Shown piece after piece: positions 43,780-55,149 of a stretch of DNA of 64,000 bases. Positions within the stretch are counted from its first letter, which is position 1; each line of letters starts with the position of its first letter. The notes below the pieces were generated by a model. It was not told the DNA's origin. It did no database searches and saw only the letters and a program-made list of their open reading frames with translations. This DNA is from Rhynchonema sp. JSB1_4 (Eukaryota; Nematoda; Chromadorea; Monhysterida; Xyalidae): assembly GCA_030248065.1 (NCBI GenBank), contig JASAMV010002190.1, positions 1-64,000 of the forward strand, written 5' to 3'. The position numbers and the translations under genes are program-made.

Positions 43780-45097
43780 GCGCTAATTCCCTAAACTTCT
43801 TCTCCAAACGCAACAGCTTATTTCTGTGCAGCTTCAAAGATGATTTAATCGTCGACGCCGTTTCTCGCACGGAAAAGCATTTCAATTTTGTGATTCCTCA
43901 AAGCCAATCCCGTTGGTTAATTCCTAAATTGGATCTTCTCCTTCGTTATAGAATATTGAAAAATGGGAAGAAAATTGAACACGCGAAACTGGCTGCTGAT
44001 GAGGTTGTCAGCGTTGTTGATACTTGTGGACCTGCTTTGCTCGAATGTGTTACTCTCAGCATGAACGATATTGTCGTGGAAGGTCAAACACCTCCAGGAG
44101 AGAGAGCATTCAAGGAATATTTTGTGGCAACTTATGTTCTTCCGAAACAAGCTCAAGATTGGAACAAATCGCGAATGCTTCAAATTCTGGATGAGGCGGG
44201 TGAACAGGACAGTTTTGACGGCACTGCAAACCCGGGGATAACTCAAAGGGCGGACGTCATTGCAAATTCTCGTGTGGTAACCTCGCTCGTACCATGCAAT
44301 TTTTCAATTTTTCCCCTGGTCTTCTCCTACCAGGAAACATTCGTTACGGCGTGACTGTTGACATTGCCAGTGATGCCTTTGTGATTCTTGCAAACAAAAA
44401 AGATATCAAATATGAGATTGAGGTTTTAAGTTGTCAAATCCTCTGTCAAAGGGTTCGTTTGTCAGAATCAATATCTCAATCTATTCATGAAATATGGAGA
44501 AAAGAGACCAAACTTTCGTATGATTTTAATCGGCTCAACGTTCTGGGACCGTTCCCTATTGCCTCAAATACTCCAGTGTGTTCTGAAACGCTTGGGTTTG
44601 GTGCTCGCCCTTCGCTTTGTTTTATGTTTTTTGTTGCATCCGATGCAATGACAAAATACAGTGAAAATCCGTTTTTGTGGTATCACCACGATCTGAATTT
44701 CGCACAGCTTTCTTGGGGCTCTCAGGATGTACCAAAGCGCGGATATTCATTGGATTTCCAAAGTTCCGATAGTGACACCAGTTATACCTCTGTCGTCCCT
44801 TGCACAAATTTGATGGACAGTCTCGACCACACAAAAAACCTGACTAACAGTGGAATAGGGAACTTTGAGTTTGCGAACGGGTTCACTGTGTTGAGTTTCG
44901 CATTTCTGGAGAGCGATATAAAGGAAGAAACAGTTGCTGTCCAACCGTCAGACCGGGACCATCTCCGTGTAATGTTGCGATTTGCTAAACAAACACCCAA
45001 AAACATTTCAATGTATCTCATGTGTTTACAACCTGGTTCAGTCTGGATTGATCCTAGCTATGCAATTTCCATGTCATATCAACTTTCAACTTTGTAA
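43776..45097 (+). pseudogene. Polinton double-jelly-roll major capsid protein, frameshifted
   Basis: The N-terminal frame (43776-44354) includes FVIPQSQSRWLIPKLDLLLR. The C-terminal frame (44294-45097) includes LLLPGNIRYGVTVDI, ETLGFGARPSLCFMFFVASD, then SENPFLWYHH and a terminal MSYQLSTL. The order of strands, the NPF motif and the ~440-residue total match Polinton hexon-like capsid proteins, which form icosahedral shells. The two frames overlap by 61 bp and the shift falls within 44294-44354. No slippery heptamer is evident, so I treat it as a mutation. Confidence 0.72.
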
Positions 45098-45711
45098 GAT
45101 GTCGGAAAACCTGCCATTTGTTGGTTATGTTGCAATTGTGGTGGGTATCTCTCCTACTGTATAACCTGTTCACTTTGTCTTGGAATTACGGTCTAATTTC
45201 TCCGATTTCGGTCTCTAATGGATCGTGTTTTGCCATGGCTATTCCTGTAGTGTATGACTACTTGTATCGGTTTTGTGATCGTTTTCATAATGTGTCATTT
45301 GATATCAGTCAGAATTTCAGCAACCAATCAATGAAAATGAATTTTATTGGTTTGTAAACTGCATTATGAAATCATGGAAAATAAAAGAAAAAAATTAAAG
45401 TTCTGTTCGTTTTGATGTGCACGATACATGAAACAAAACAACAAATTCCAGTACAACAGCACCTTTTTCCACAAACAATGAATCTCTGCAAATATTAGCA
45501 AGTATCACGCGCATGGAATCACCATAGCGCCAACAATGAGTCATAGCTTTTGGCCTGATTGATTATACAATTCTGTATTATCAATCACGACCGGGTGTTG
45601 TGCACACAGAAACTGGCTCCCCATTTCTATCTTGATTGATTATACAGTGCCATCCGAATTGTTGGCTTTTGGCATTGATTGATTACACTAGATTCACGTG
45701 TTATTTGACAC
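45098..45711. repeat. capsid-gene 3' flank with repeated TGATTGATTA motif
   Basis: The motif TGATTGATTAYAC occurs near 45558, 45635 and 45681, and once near 39149 beyond the other end of the Polinton genes. No gene is recognised. It may be a promoter-like element or a remnant of terminal repeats. Confidence 0.5.
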
Positions 45712-46150
45712 TGTCACGATGTATATACTACTCCCGCGAGAGGCAGCGAACGTGATGCACCCGTACGTTTGAGTGACAGGGCGTGGGCCCCGCGTGAGCT
45801 GCCATGACTGTAAACAACTCTAATGCAATTTTTGGGCTGATGTGATAATGATGGTGTAAAAAGTAGTAGCACCCAACTTTTAAAGTTTCTGACCTTAAAG
45901 CTGTTTTGATCCTCCACCTCTGACCTTTTAATTGTGATACTATTTCTATTCAGTCAGATTTCGGCGCTTTGACAAACTTTTGGAACTAGATCGAGAATAA
46001 AAGTGACACCTAGAAATTTGCGGAGACTTTGTCCCTTGTGCTAGGAAACCGAAGCTTTCAGAAGAAAAACATTAGACATTATAAAGAGATCACACGGTCG
46101 ATTCGGTGCGATCGACCAACCCAGCAACACGCAATTCCGCTCGCGCTGAC
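45712..46150 (+). repeat. diverged solo LTR of the giant-element family
   Basis: Starts TGTCACGATGT and ends GCTGACA like the 699-bp LTRs, but is 439 bp. The left part of U3 is largely deleted and a second deletion lies near 45945. It is clearly more diverged than the pair at 10366/29177. No matching 5-bp flanks are seen. Confidence 0.8.
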
Positions 46151-46349
46151 AGCTATACATGAATACATCGAACAAAATTCTGAATTGACAAGCCGGAAAA
46201 ATCGCATGTTGCGCTGCAACCTGCAGACACACACAAAACATGTAGTAAACGGAACGTTGCACAGCTGCAGAAGCCCAAACCACCAGGACGCATGACTTTC
46301 CACTAGTATATATGCGTATCCACCAAACAGCGCCCGAAGTCATCGGGGA

Positions 46350-46435
46350 CCCAACTTCACCGGGTCCGAAATGGGCCGGGTCCAAGTGGCGGGTTCCAAA
46401 TGAGCGGGTCCCAAGTGACGGGCCCAAATGACGGA
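46350..46435 (+). repeat. ~15-bp minisatellite
   Basis: About five imperfect units built on CGGGTCCAAGTGG / CGGGTCCCAAGTGA. Noncoding. Confidence 0.7.
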
Positions 46436-47713
46436 GGGCAGAACAAATACACGAAACAAGTTGACCGCTCAGCACAAGTGGAGGAGTGAATAATATCGTA
46501 AATAGCGTAATATTTCCGTAACAATTAATACTCTACTTACCTTTCAGCACTAAAATTTCTCTCTTCTTGCAATATATTTATTAGCAGTGCTTTTCAGGAC
46601 TACATACAATCGGTACCGTCTCAAATTGTCATGTTCTCGTTGGTTTTCCGCGAATCTTGTTATGTAACCGATGTAAACACGTCGATTGTTAGTGTTGCGA
46701 ATTACACATTTGGACGACTTCATTCAGTCAAACTAATGTTATATGGGGGCTTGTGGAAGAATGTCTTGAAACCTGATGCAGTGACAAAGGTTCACGTCCA
46801 CGGTGCATCACTGCGCGATGGACAACACCTGTATCGCACACGGTCAGGCGAACTTAATAGATTCTTATAGAGAGACGTATAGACCTTTGGGGTCTTCGGA
46901 CTTCTAAAGATTGTCAAAACAGGCGTTATTCCATTTTTTTTGTTCCGAATGCGATACAAACCGAGGCGCTTTTGTGTCACAATTAGGCCATGAATGTAAC
47001 CATCGAGTTTGGTGACAAATGGATTTTTAGGCCTGTCACGCCGCTGCCTAAGAGTTTCAAAATTTAAGACATTTTCTTGTTATTTTTTGGTCATTTCGAC
47101 AATGATCTAACTACATATTGTATTTCCTGCAACACAATGTGCGGCTTCACAATTTCGGGGCAAACTTGTGTTGTCGAAAAATGTGGCCGATTTCTGGACC
47201 TTGCCTCCCCGAATGAAGAAATGCTTTGAGCGACCTTATGACGATAAGCTAACCACAAACTGTTGTAATCCCATGCATTTATTACGTGACCTCCAGCTTA
47301 TTTGGTGTTTCTTTGCCGGTAGTTCCAAGTCTTCAAATCTTGGAAAAGTTCACTTTTTTTCGGGAGCGAAAAGTTCTTTAACCAAGAGATAGCGATTCTC
47401 CAAGGAGCTTAAAGTTTGTGCATGACACGTACTGTCAGAATACTTATCAACATTGTCCAACACTTAGCAATGCTATCCTTCCTGCGTTATGTCCCAAGCC
47501 GTTTAAAGGACAGCACCTTAAATCAGTCGGTTAGCGGAATACTGTAGATATCGTACATTTGATGCGTTTTACGGGTGTTTTTACCATGACTGATTAACGA
47601 TGGCCTGCGTACAAACATGCCTGAAAAAATGCAAAATAGGCATCTAAAAAGTCCCCAAATACCAGTGCTGACACAGTCCAATTTTCTGACTTAAAGTCCT
47701 CGAGGCTAACGAG
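46436..47713. other. no recognised gene
   Basis: Short open stretches only. A Cys-rich reading near 47120-47190 (CISCNTMCG) is too short to call. No repeats shared with the rest of the window noticed. Confidence 0.4.
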
Positions 47714-48480
47714 CAGGGTTGGATTAAAAAATATTATCGATATTTTTTCAAAGAAAAAACGTTTTATTTTTTTTAAAATCACTTTTCTTGGTCCGGACTA
47801 CCAAAAAATTGGTTTCTTGAAAAATGAAATTGCTGAAATCATGTTAGTTAGGTAGGTTTTGACGGACCCAAATGGAACATTTCCAACGACTTCATGCGGT
47901 CTCTATCTAATCACTTCGGTCAGGACTTGGTTAATATGTGATCTGGGACACATGTGGTCTCCAAATCACCTACGAACTGTCGACTTCTATGCGCGCGAAG
48001 TTCAAACGTACTGGCCGTTTCTGTGTTCTCTCATATGTCTGTATGTTATTCAGTAGAACGAAGTTGTGTGTTTGAAGTTTGAACGTTTTGGAAAGTAGGT
48101 AGCTTGTTTCCATTTCGTTTCGCTTCGTGACATCTATCCTTTATTCCATTTATTACCTTTATAACCACTGTATTTAGCGTAACACGTGCTGTTGAGTCGA
48201 CTTCAAAGTGCTTTTCGTGGTAACAAGTAGTAACGAACGGCAGGCTAAGTGGCATTTTTACAGTTGGCAATTGGTTTGAGAAAGAACCAGAACAAATACA
48301 TACACTTGGTTGCAGGAAACCGGGTGACTGCATTGTGGCGTGGGGATCACAAATCTTGACCGTAACTCTGTGGGTGTCCACGACAAAAGAGACGTCCAAG
48401 CCTTCTGTTTGTGAATTTGTATACAATACTGTATATACTTCAGCGATTTTTTCCGGCCTCTGAGACTTTTCTGAATCTAT
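47714..48480 (+). mobile_element. second hAT-like copy, right end not found
   Basis: Starts CAGGGTTGGATTAAAAAAT like the 33294 element and shares blocks with it (AAAAATTGGTTTCT at 47807, AAATCATGTTA at 47837, TAACTCTGTGGG at 48362, CTTCTGTTTGTGAATTTG at 48400). The spacing between blocks differs, so this is a longer or rearranged relative. I found no right terminal repeat, so the end is approximate. Confidence 0.6.
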
Positions 48481-49885
48481 TTGGCCAAACTGCGTGGCTC
48501 CACGGGGCCACAAAATTACAAGTACCACAGCACGTGAAATTTTGTGTGGTGCAGCGTGTGTGATGTATAGATCAGGCAGCCTGCTTGCGCTGCACCCAAC
48601 ATGTGGTTGGTAAAGAGGTATAAATTTTAATCACAGCGATTTTTAGTACTCTGAAACGGCCAAGCTGCAGTTACAAAAGCCACAGCACGTGAAATTTTGT
48701 GTGGTACAATTTTAATACACGCGGGATTTCGTTTTGAGCCACAACTTGTGATAGGAATGACCCACTAATTTCGACCAGCGTAAAAATGTTCCCCTCTACA
48801 ACACCTACTGAGCAATGAGATCGAAACTAGTGCAATAACCGTACGTATCAAAAAAATCCGTCCAAACAAAAGTCGCATTTGTGGGTTCTGCAATGTTGCA
48901 CCACGGTGCAACATGGATGGCCGTTTCAGAGCACGAAAACAACCGCTGTTCATATTTTGTCAGAGGAAAAAATATGAAATAATGAAAAATGCAGCATGCA
49001 TCATTAGGCGTCATCAGGCGAGGGAAATGTTATTTGCTTCATGATGGCCGTGCATCATAAAAAGAAAAACATGAGAAAAAAGAAGGATTAATAAGAGAAA
49101 ATATCCAAAACAGAGATTCCAACGCGCCGACCATTTGACCAGGCATGGGCTCAATACCGATTGTTAGGCCCACCCGATGCCCAATTACCCATACCTGTGT
49201 TATAAGCCGCAGCCGCCTGTTAGGCTGGTGTCCCGCACGCATGTGTGTAGTGTTCTTCTTAATACCTTATTTCGGATTCTTCTGTAAAGAGGTTCTTTAT
49301 TGCGGATCCACTTCTGCGTACTTCACATTCCTAAGTAACCAATCACTGTGTTGGTATGTTATGAAATGTCATGCAATCCATGACGTGATGGGCGTAATGA
49401 CGGAAATGGCTGACTCAGTGCGCTATAGCACCTATGGAGAAAAAGTGCGGGCAGCAGGCCGGTCAAGCACGTGGTCTGGCTGCGAGCAGACACGATATCG
49501 AGACGTTTTCATACACATGAACTTTAGTCTAGTTGGGTCTTTGCTACAGCGCGCGAGCGTGTGATATGCGCATTATAGCAAGCAGGCAAACTAGAGTGGC
49601 GAATCGAGGTACTTTCCGGGATCTTTATTCTCCAACTCGATATAAACAGAATAATAACACAAATACAATCCGACCACTTTATAAATCATACAGAATACAA
49701 GCTACGGAATCTACGATTCCCACTTCTCACAGCGATTCAAGCAATGTTTGTTTTTTGGAGCAATGTTTGATTTCCAAGTTTGACAGTAGTGTATAAGAAT
49801 AGCAATGCTTGATTTTTTTTCAAATGACTCTTTTTTGCCTATTTTTTACGTGTGTCAAATGACTCAAACATGTCAAACATCAAAC
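48481..49885. other. no recognised gene
   Basis: Unassigned. A CACAGCACGTGAAATTTTGTG block occurs at ~48527 and again at ~48682, a local duplication of about 24 bp. 49728-49751 matches the reverse complement of 55896-55919. Confidence 0.4.
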
Positions 49886-49889
49886 ACTA

Positions 49890-50762
49890 GGATTAAAGTG
49901 CCCTCGGGCAACTGTATCTTGTTGCGCATAACAAAAGTCCTGAAGTTCTGATGCTATAAAGGGGATAAACAAGTAAATTACTGTTTTTCTGATGCTATAA
50001 TTGGTTAAAACTAGAGTGACCAGACTAGATGCAGCAAGAACTTCAAGATACAGGCGCCGCGGTCCTGGCGGGAGGCTAGACAATCTTTTCGACCTGACAC
50101 TGTCCACTAAACATAAAAGGACGTGCTGTCAGTCTCAGCTAAATTCCAGATCTCAGCCCCGACCAACTCAGTCCTCCATTTTGGTCCCGATCAAGCCAAT
50201 TCCAAGACAAGACGGGTTCGACAACATACCCATGTTTCAACGTGATGCAGTCCCTGACTTGCTACATCTCAGTCCCGCCCTTTCAATCATTTCACAAGCC
50301 AACGTGCTATTGCAAACTCGGCAAACCAACGAAGAAGCTCTAAGATTGACTCCCAGCGCCACTGCAATACCACACAGCGCTAGTGCAAAATATTGCAGCG
50401 AGCGCGAAAACAAATCTGCACACGGTCGCAAGTTTAAGGGCCCTGAGACTCCAAAAATCGCTGACAAAAGTTCGGCAAAATTAGTCACAAAGATTTCAAG
50501 CTGAGACTGACGGTATGTCCTTGCGGTAGTTGCAACATGTTTATTGGACAGTGTCAGGTCGAAAAGATTGTCTAGCCTCCCGCCCCGCCCGCGGCGCCTG
50601 TATCTTGAAGTTCTTGCTGCATCTAGTCTGGTCACTCTAGTTTTAACCCATTATAGCGTCAGAAAAACAGTAATTTACTTGTTTATCCCCTTTATAGCAT
50701 CAGAACTTTAGGGCTTTTGTTATGCGCAACAAGATACAGTTGCCCGAGGGCACTTTAATCCT
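49890..50762. mobile_element. fold-back element with ~215-bp terminal inverted repeats
   Basis: 49890-50105 is the near-perfect reverse complement of 50537-50762 (ends GGATTAAAGTGCCCTCGGGC). TA flanks both ends, consistent with a Tc1/mariner-type target duplication, although it is part of a longer matching ACTA. The ~430-bp centre has no transposase, so this is a non-autonomous MITE-like element. Confidence 0.8.
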
Positions 50763-50817
50763 AGTTTTAGCCATTTTTATTGCAGCAGGCCAGATTGTTC
50801 GGCGGCATACTAAAGCC

Positions 50818-51290
50818 CAGACTCCTCCGGCATCGCGTTGCGATCCCGTCGGCGTCACTGGATATTCATCGGATTATGGAAGCCATCAATCCTCCATCAT
50901 CGCGTTGCGATCCGGTCAGAGTGACTGTATATTCATCGGTTTATGGAAGCCAACAGTCCTCCGTCATCGCTTTCCGATCCCGTCGGTGTGATCGGATATT
51001 TATCGGGTGATGGAAGCCAACACCCCTCCGTCATCGCTTTGCGACCCATTCGGTGTGACTGAATATTCATTGGTTTATGGAAGCCAGCATTCGTCCGTCA
51101 TCGCCTTCGATCCCGTCTGTGTGACTAGATAATCGGTTTATTAAAGCCAACATTCCTCCGTGATCGCTTTGCGGTCCGTCAGTGCGACTGGAAATTCATC
51201 GGTTTATGGAAGCCAGCACTCTTCCGTCATCGCTTTGCGATTCCGTCGGTGTGATTGGACGTTTGTCGGTTAATTGAACCCAGCACTTTT
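50818..51290 (+). repeat. ~72-bp minisatellite, about seven copies
   Basis: Degenerate tandem units with the core CCTCCGTCATCGCTTTGCGA, then a GTGTGACTGGATATTCATCGG segment and TTTATGGAAGCCA. A partial unit reappears at ~52270-52350, so the array was split or transposed. Confidence 0.9.
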
Positions 51291-51500
51291 TTATTTTAGC
51301 ACCATTCACACATCGGTTACCAGCGAGGGACCGAAAAGCGTTGGTAGAATTTTAGTACCATTCACACTACTCTTGAGTAACCGGACCGGAAAGCACTTGC
51401 AGAATTTTAGCACCTTTCACAGTTCGCTACTCGTGAGCGATCGAAAAGTATTGGTGGAATTTTAGCACCATTCGTACTTTCGTTACCACGAAAAGTAGGT
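51291..51500 (+). repeat. ~65-bp minisatellite, about three copies
   Basis: Units built on AGAATTTTAGCACCATTCAC, then a GTTACC..GTGA..CCGAAAAG segment. Related units at ~52365-52480 follow the second block of the 72-bp repeat, so the two arrays moved together. A (GTT)n run lies at ~51884-51915 between the blocks. Confidence 0.85.
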
Positions 51501-51884
51501 TGTAACTTTATCTCAACGAGACACAAGTATTCCGCCAATCCTCAATGAATGAATGACACCAAAATTCTCACTGTAGTTTTCGGAGGCTGATCAGCTATCG
51601 AACTACGCTGGCATCAAACTACATGCTTGCAGTGCCGAGTCGCGATTTTGAATTTTCAAATTAGGCTAGGCCGGGCTTGGGTTTTGGCCAATCGGGCCGG
51701 GACGAGCCGATGCTTTCCGGTTCGATCCTAATCTCTGCTGCTCAGTTTTTTACGCAGAACAAAACACAATACGATTTCCACCACCTCGCTCTGAAAGTAA
51801 AATAAAAAACCAAAAACGAAACCCGCTTCTGACCTCTACTCTGCTGCCCACGTCTTTTTTGGAGCCCGCTGTTCTTGAGCATCG

Positions 51885-51916
<32 letters not shown>

Positions 51917-52526
51917 ATTGGTCGGTCGTTGGTTTGCCATCTGGTTAAATAGTAGTACTGAATGATGATTCTGTTCTTGAAAAACAGGAACAAACATCGA
52001 TCCCCTCCAAAAAATACCCCCATCACCCCCGTCATTTGAAAGTAACTGAACAGTGAGCTATGTCGGGCCGGGTCGAGTTGCTAATCCCCCGCAAGAATGA
52101 ACAAAAAATTTCAACCAATTTTAGTCGGCCACCCCCGCCCAGTATCCTTTTATTGCCACAAAAATGAAGAACAAACCTCAAGCTAAACCCGGCCCGGCCC
52201 AAACTTTCCGTCAACTCTCCGGCCGGGCCCTGCCCGATCCGAACCATGTAGAAAGAGAATTGACCCCCTCATCGGTTTATTGAGGCCATACACCTCCGTC
52301 ATCGCGTTGCGATCCCGTCGGCGTTACTGGATATTCATCGGCTTATTGAAACCAGCACTTTTAGCTATTTTACTATTACTATTATTTTTCACACACCGGT
52401 TACTAATAAGTGACCGAAACGAAATTGGTAGAATTTTGGCACCATTCGCACTTTGATTACCAGTGAGTGACCGAAAAGTAGGTTGTGATTCCTGTGCCGA
52501 AGCAGACGCAAGTATTCCGCCTATAC

Positions 52527-53656
52527 CTAACGAATTCCTGGGATTGTTCCTGGATTCCTATTCCTGAATTGTTGGGAAAACTGAGCGTTGTTGTGATTCC
52601 ATTTCTTGTGATCATTGTTTCGATACCAACTGCGATTTGACGCTGTATTTCGGGCACTTTGATCGGCTCGGTTGTTCACGTGGCAGATACGACTGTGAAT
52701 ATTTATGGCATCGTCTTCTATCTGTGCGATGTGCTTCATTTCGTGGAATGACTTATTTTCGGAAATGGCAACATACATCTTCTCTTTAATGGATTCATGG
52801 TAGAGCCCGTCTTTGAAAAACTTGCACATCAATGATATCATTGCATGGTCTGCGAGTGGGTCTTCGAGGCTGCTTGCCGATCTTAAGGTACCCTCCAACA
52901 AAGCAGCGTATTCTCTGACTGATTGCTCTTTTGTCTGTCGAACAATTAACAACTCGTTCTCAGATCGTTTCTCATAGAACTTGTCGCCGTATCTTTCGTC
53001 AAGAAAAGCGAATGTTTTTGCGAAACTCTCCTTGACTGATTTCGGCTGCTTGTCGTACAGCACTGCGGCCTCACCTGTCAAGGAATATCGCACATGCATC
53101 AGCTTTGTTGTGTCGTCCGTATTGCTCTTTTTGATTTTGATCTGGACAAAATCACGCCTTGTTGAGCAGCTACCTGCTTTGCCATCAAATTTAAAATCGC
53201 CAGATAGCAAGTGTAAGTCATCAGTTTTTGTTTGTCGCACAAATTTTCAATCTCTTTCATTTGTTGTTTCATCAGATCAATCAACGCTTTCGTTTTGTCG
53301 GTCTGCTGATGATGTTCCACATTCATCCTTGATGTTTCATTATTTTCTGATCTTGAAAGCCGCTGAGAACCTGTATGACCTGCGTCAGACTCAAGACCTG
53401 CGGCTGCAAACCGTTTGGCGTTGGAATTTTTATCAAAGTTAGAACTCGAAAAAATCAATGCCGAACTTGATGAAATTGAAACATTGGCCTTTAGTTCTGA
53501 TTCGATATCATACCCATTCATCGAATTTGTTCTGACTGTATCCTGGACTGATTGACTTTTATGTTGGCCTGTGTTAGCGTTGGCCATCGATGGATCAAAA
53601 TTGCTGCCTTTCTGAGACGGTCCAAAATTAATCTTGTCTTTTGGGTTCTTCGACAA
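52527..53656 (-). pseudogene. antisense gag-like gene, copy 1
   Basis: Two overlapping frames on the minus strand. The upstream one (53656-53099) is Ser-rich and polar. The downstream one (53240-52527) carries a gag-like capsid region (FKFDGKAGS, MHVRYSLTGEAAVLYDK, FLDERYGDKFYEKRSENEL). Frames overlap by 142 bp and are related by a -1 shift, with a TTTAAAT heptamer at 53195-53189 in the right register. The copy is cut at ~52540, where minisatellite begins. It lacks 70 bp near 53610 that copy 2 retains. Confidence 0.7.
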
Positions 53657-53657
53657 G

Positions 53658-54056
53658 TGTGATCTGGTGACAATATATAGCCTCTATTATGCCATATATT
53701 ATGTACTCATTCTGGTACACCACATGATACCCTTGTGTTCCTCCGCTTAATCTGTTCTCTTTCTTTCTTTTTTCATAATTCAGTCCGTCCAGTGTTGGTT
53801 TTCGGAGTTCGTTTGGAGTTGTTCCTTGGTTGTGTTGGGTGCGATTGCGCTGCCTTTGTGATTTTACTTACTAATAAAACCTAACGAGAAAGTCGGAACG
53901 CGGAAATCCTATTTGTGTATTGAATGATCGAACATAATCCGACCGTCAGGAGAATCTGTCGGTTCGTTTGGCGATTGAAATCCCCATATTATTGGCCTAT
54001 TTGGAACGTCATTGGTGTTTTAAGCTTATGTGGCCTGTTTACGAGCTCGAAGGACC
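53658..54056 (+). repeat. LTR-like block, composite unit copy 1
   Basis: About 400 bp, starting TGTGATCTGG and ending GGACCA, nearly identical to blocks at 58303 and 62329. A TATA-like ATATATAG lies near the start and AATAAAACC about 215 bp in, giving plus orientation. TGGTGAGCCCGACGTGATTT follows 5 bp after the end (54062) as a primer-binding-site candidate. Confidence 0.65.
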
Positions 54057-54690
54057 ACGTTTGGTGAGCCCGACGTGATTTGTTGGGCTTGCCATCGCGA
54101 CCTTCGACCGAAAAGGAGCAGATTTTGGGGAGTTTTGGGGTCCATTTTGGGGATTTTTGCAATATTCATCAACGTAAAACTTTTTTCTTTTGATATTTCG
54201 ACCGTCCGAGGTGAGCCAACCGAAGCAACTAGCACCGCGACAACCGCGACAGCGTCTACGGCAACTGCTACGACCGTCATCTTCAACCGCATCAACGCCA
54301 GCTCTGACAGCTGGCCCTGTGTGAGGCACAAAAGGACCGAAACCGCCGCAGGTCTGGGTCGCGTGCAGTGTAAACGGAGCTGTTAGAGTGCTGGTATCAT
54401 CGATGTCGGCAAATCAACGCAACAAATCATCGCTTCATCAGCCAACGTGTCGATAAACGACAAACATCGCATCAAACATCCGTCTGGGCCGAAAAGTGAC
54501 GATTGTCTGGGGGTCGAGTTTGGAGAGTTGTATTGTGTTCCCGGTATTCTGCTGACCAGTTTTCGACAGAACTCTGCCCATTTTTCCAAGGCAGGCCGCT
54601 GGCCATTTTTTTCGCCATAGATTTTTCGACGTAGATTTTGGCCGACGAAGTGCGAAAGTGGAGTGGAAAGTGATTTTTGACGATTTTTGG
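54057..54690 (+). repeat. leader of composite unit, copy 1 (truncated)
   Basis: Matches 58703-59336. At ~54690 (after TTTTTGGAGTT) the sequence departs from copies 2 and 3. No ORF longer than ~118 codons is present, and those seen are Ala/Thr-rich chance frames shared by all copies. Confidence 0.8.
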
Positions 54691-54980
54691 AGTTGATTGT
54701 TTCTGTGTTTTGTGGAGCGAACGAAATTGGATTTCGGCATCAACACAACGACTTGACACTGCTACAACTTCTGCAACCGACGGCGACACGACACTGGCAC
54801 TTTTGAAACATCAGCTGATCTGTTTGTTGTGAGACCGTTTTTCTGACAATTTTTGGACATTCTGTGACCTTCAACGCCTCCATTCTTTTTGGCATCAACA
54901 GTTATCTTCTTCAATTTAATTCCGCACCGTAGCTGACAACTAGTGCTGCTGATAAAATACGACTTCAGACCCTGTCGTGA

Positions 54981-55084
54981 CCATAATGTTTGGTGTGGCT
55001 TGGAGGATCACAAGATATTGGCCGCATAGTCACCCACTGTAAATGCAGCATCTGTGATCCTCCAAGCCACACCAAACATTATGG
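54981..55084. repeat. 32-bp perfect inverted repeat (hairpin)
   Basis: 54981-55012 (CCATAATGTTTGGTGTGGCT...) is the exact reverse complement of 55053-55084, with a 40-bp loop. The right arm ends at the 3' end of the tRNA-like sequence. Confidence 0.95.
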
Positions 55085-55149
55085 ACACGGCAGGGGTTGA
55101 ACCTGCGTCTTCCGGCACCGGCTGTTCTAACCAGCTGAACTACGCGTCC
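55083..55149 (-). tRNA. tRNA-like pseudogene with shortened anticodon arm
   Basis: On the minus strand the 67-nt sequence has an acceptor stem GGACGCG/CGTGTCC (one G-U), a D arm GTTC..GAAC with the A-box-like TAGTTCAGCTGG, and a perfect T arm GCAGG-TTCAACC-CCTGC with a B-box GGTTCAA. Only 17 nt separate the D and T arms, where about 22 are needed, and no 5-bp anticodon stem forms. It is therefore a tRNA pseudogene or the head of a tRNA-derived SINE; the anticodon cannot be read. Confidence 0.6.

Larger units (their letters stand above)
38609..45097. mobile_element. decayed Polinton/Maverick (virus-like) element
   Basis: The region carries an adenain-like protease, a packaging-type ATPase, a capsid-associated protein, a retroviral-integrase-type C-terminus, protein-primed family-B DNA polymerase and a double-jelly-roll major capsid protein. 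That set is diagnostic of Polintons. Almost every core gene is broken, and no terminal inverted repeats or 6-bp duplication could be found, so the boundaries are approximate. A single internal deletion near 42330 explains the loss of the integrase core and the polymerase N-terminus. Confidence 0.8.

Noticed and set aside
44294..44354. Programmed frameshift in the capsid gene
   Set aside because: The frames are in -1 relation, but no X-XXY-YYZ heptamer lies in register and neighbouring genes are mutated.
53658..54056. LTR of the antisense gag-protease element
   Set aside because: TATA, AATAAA and the primer-binding site all read plus strand, so the block is not a normal 5' LTR for the minus-strand gag.
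54030..54386. 118-codon Ala/Thr-rich frame and its antisense partners, repeated at 58657 and 62683
   Set aside because: Lies in the leader of the composite unit, low complexity and broken by a one-base change in copy 3.
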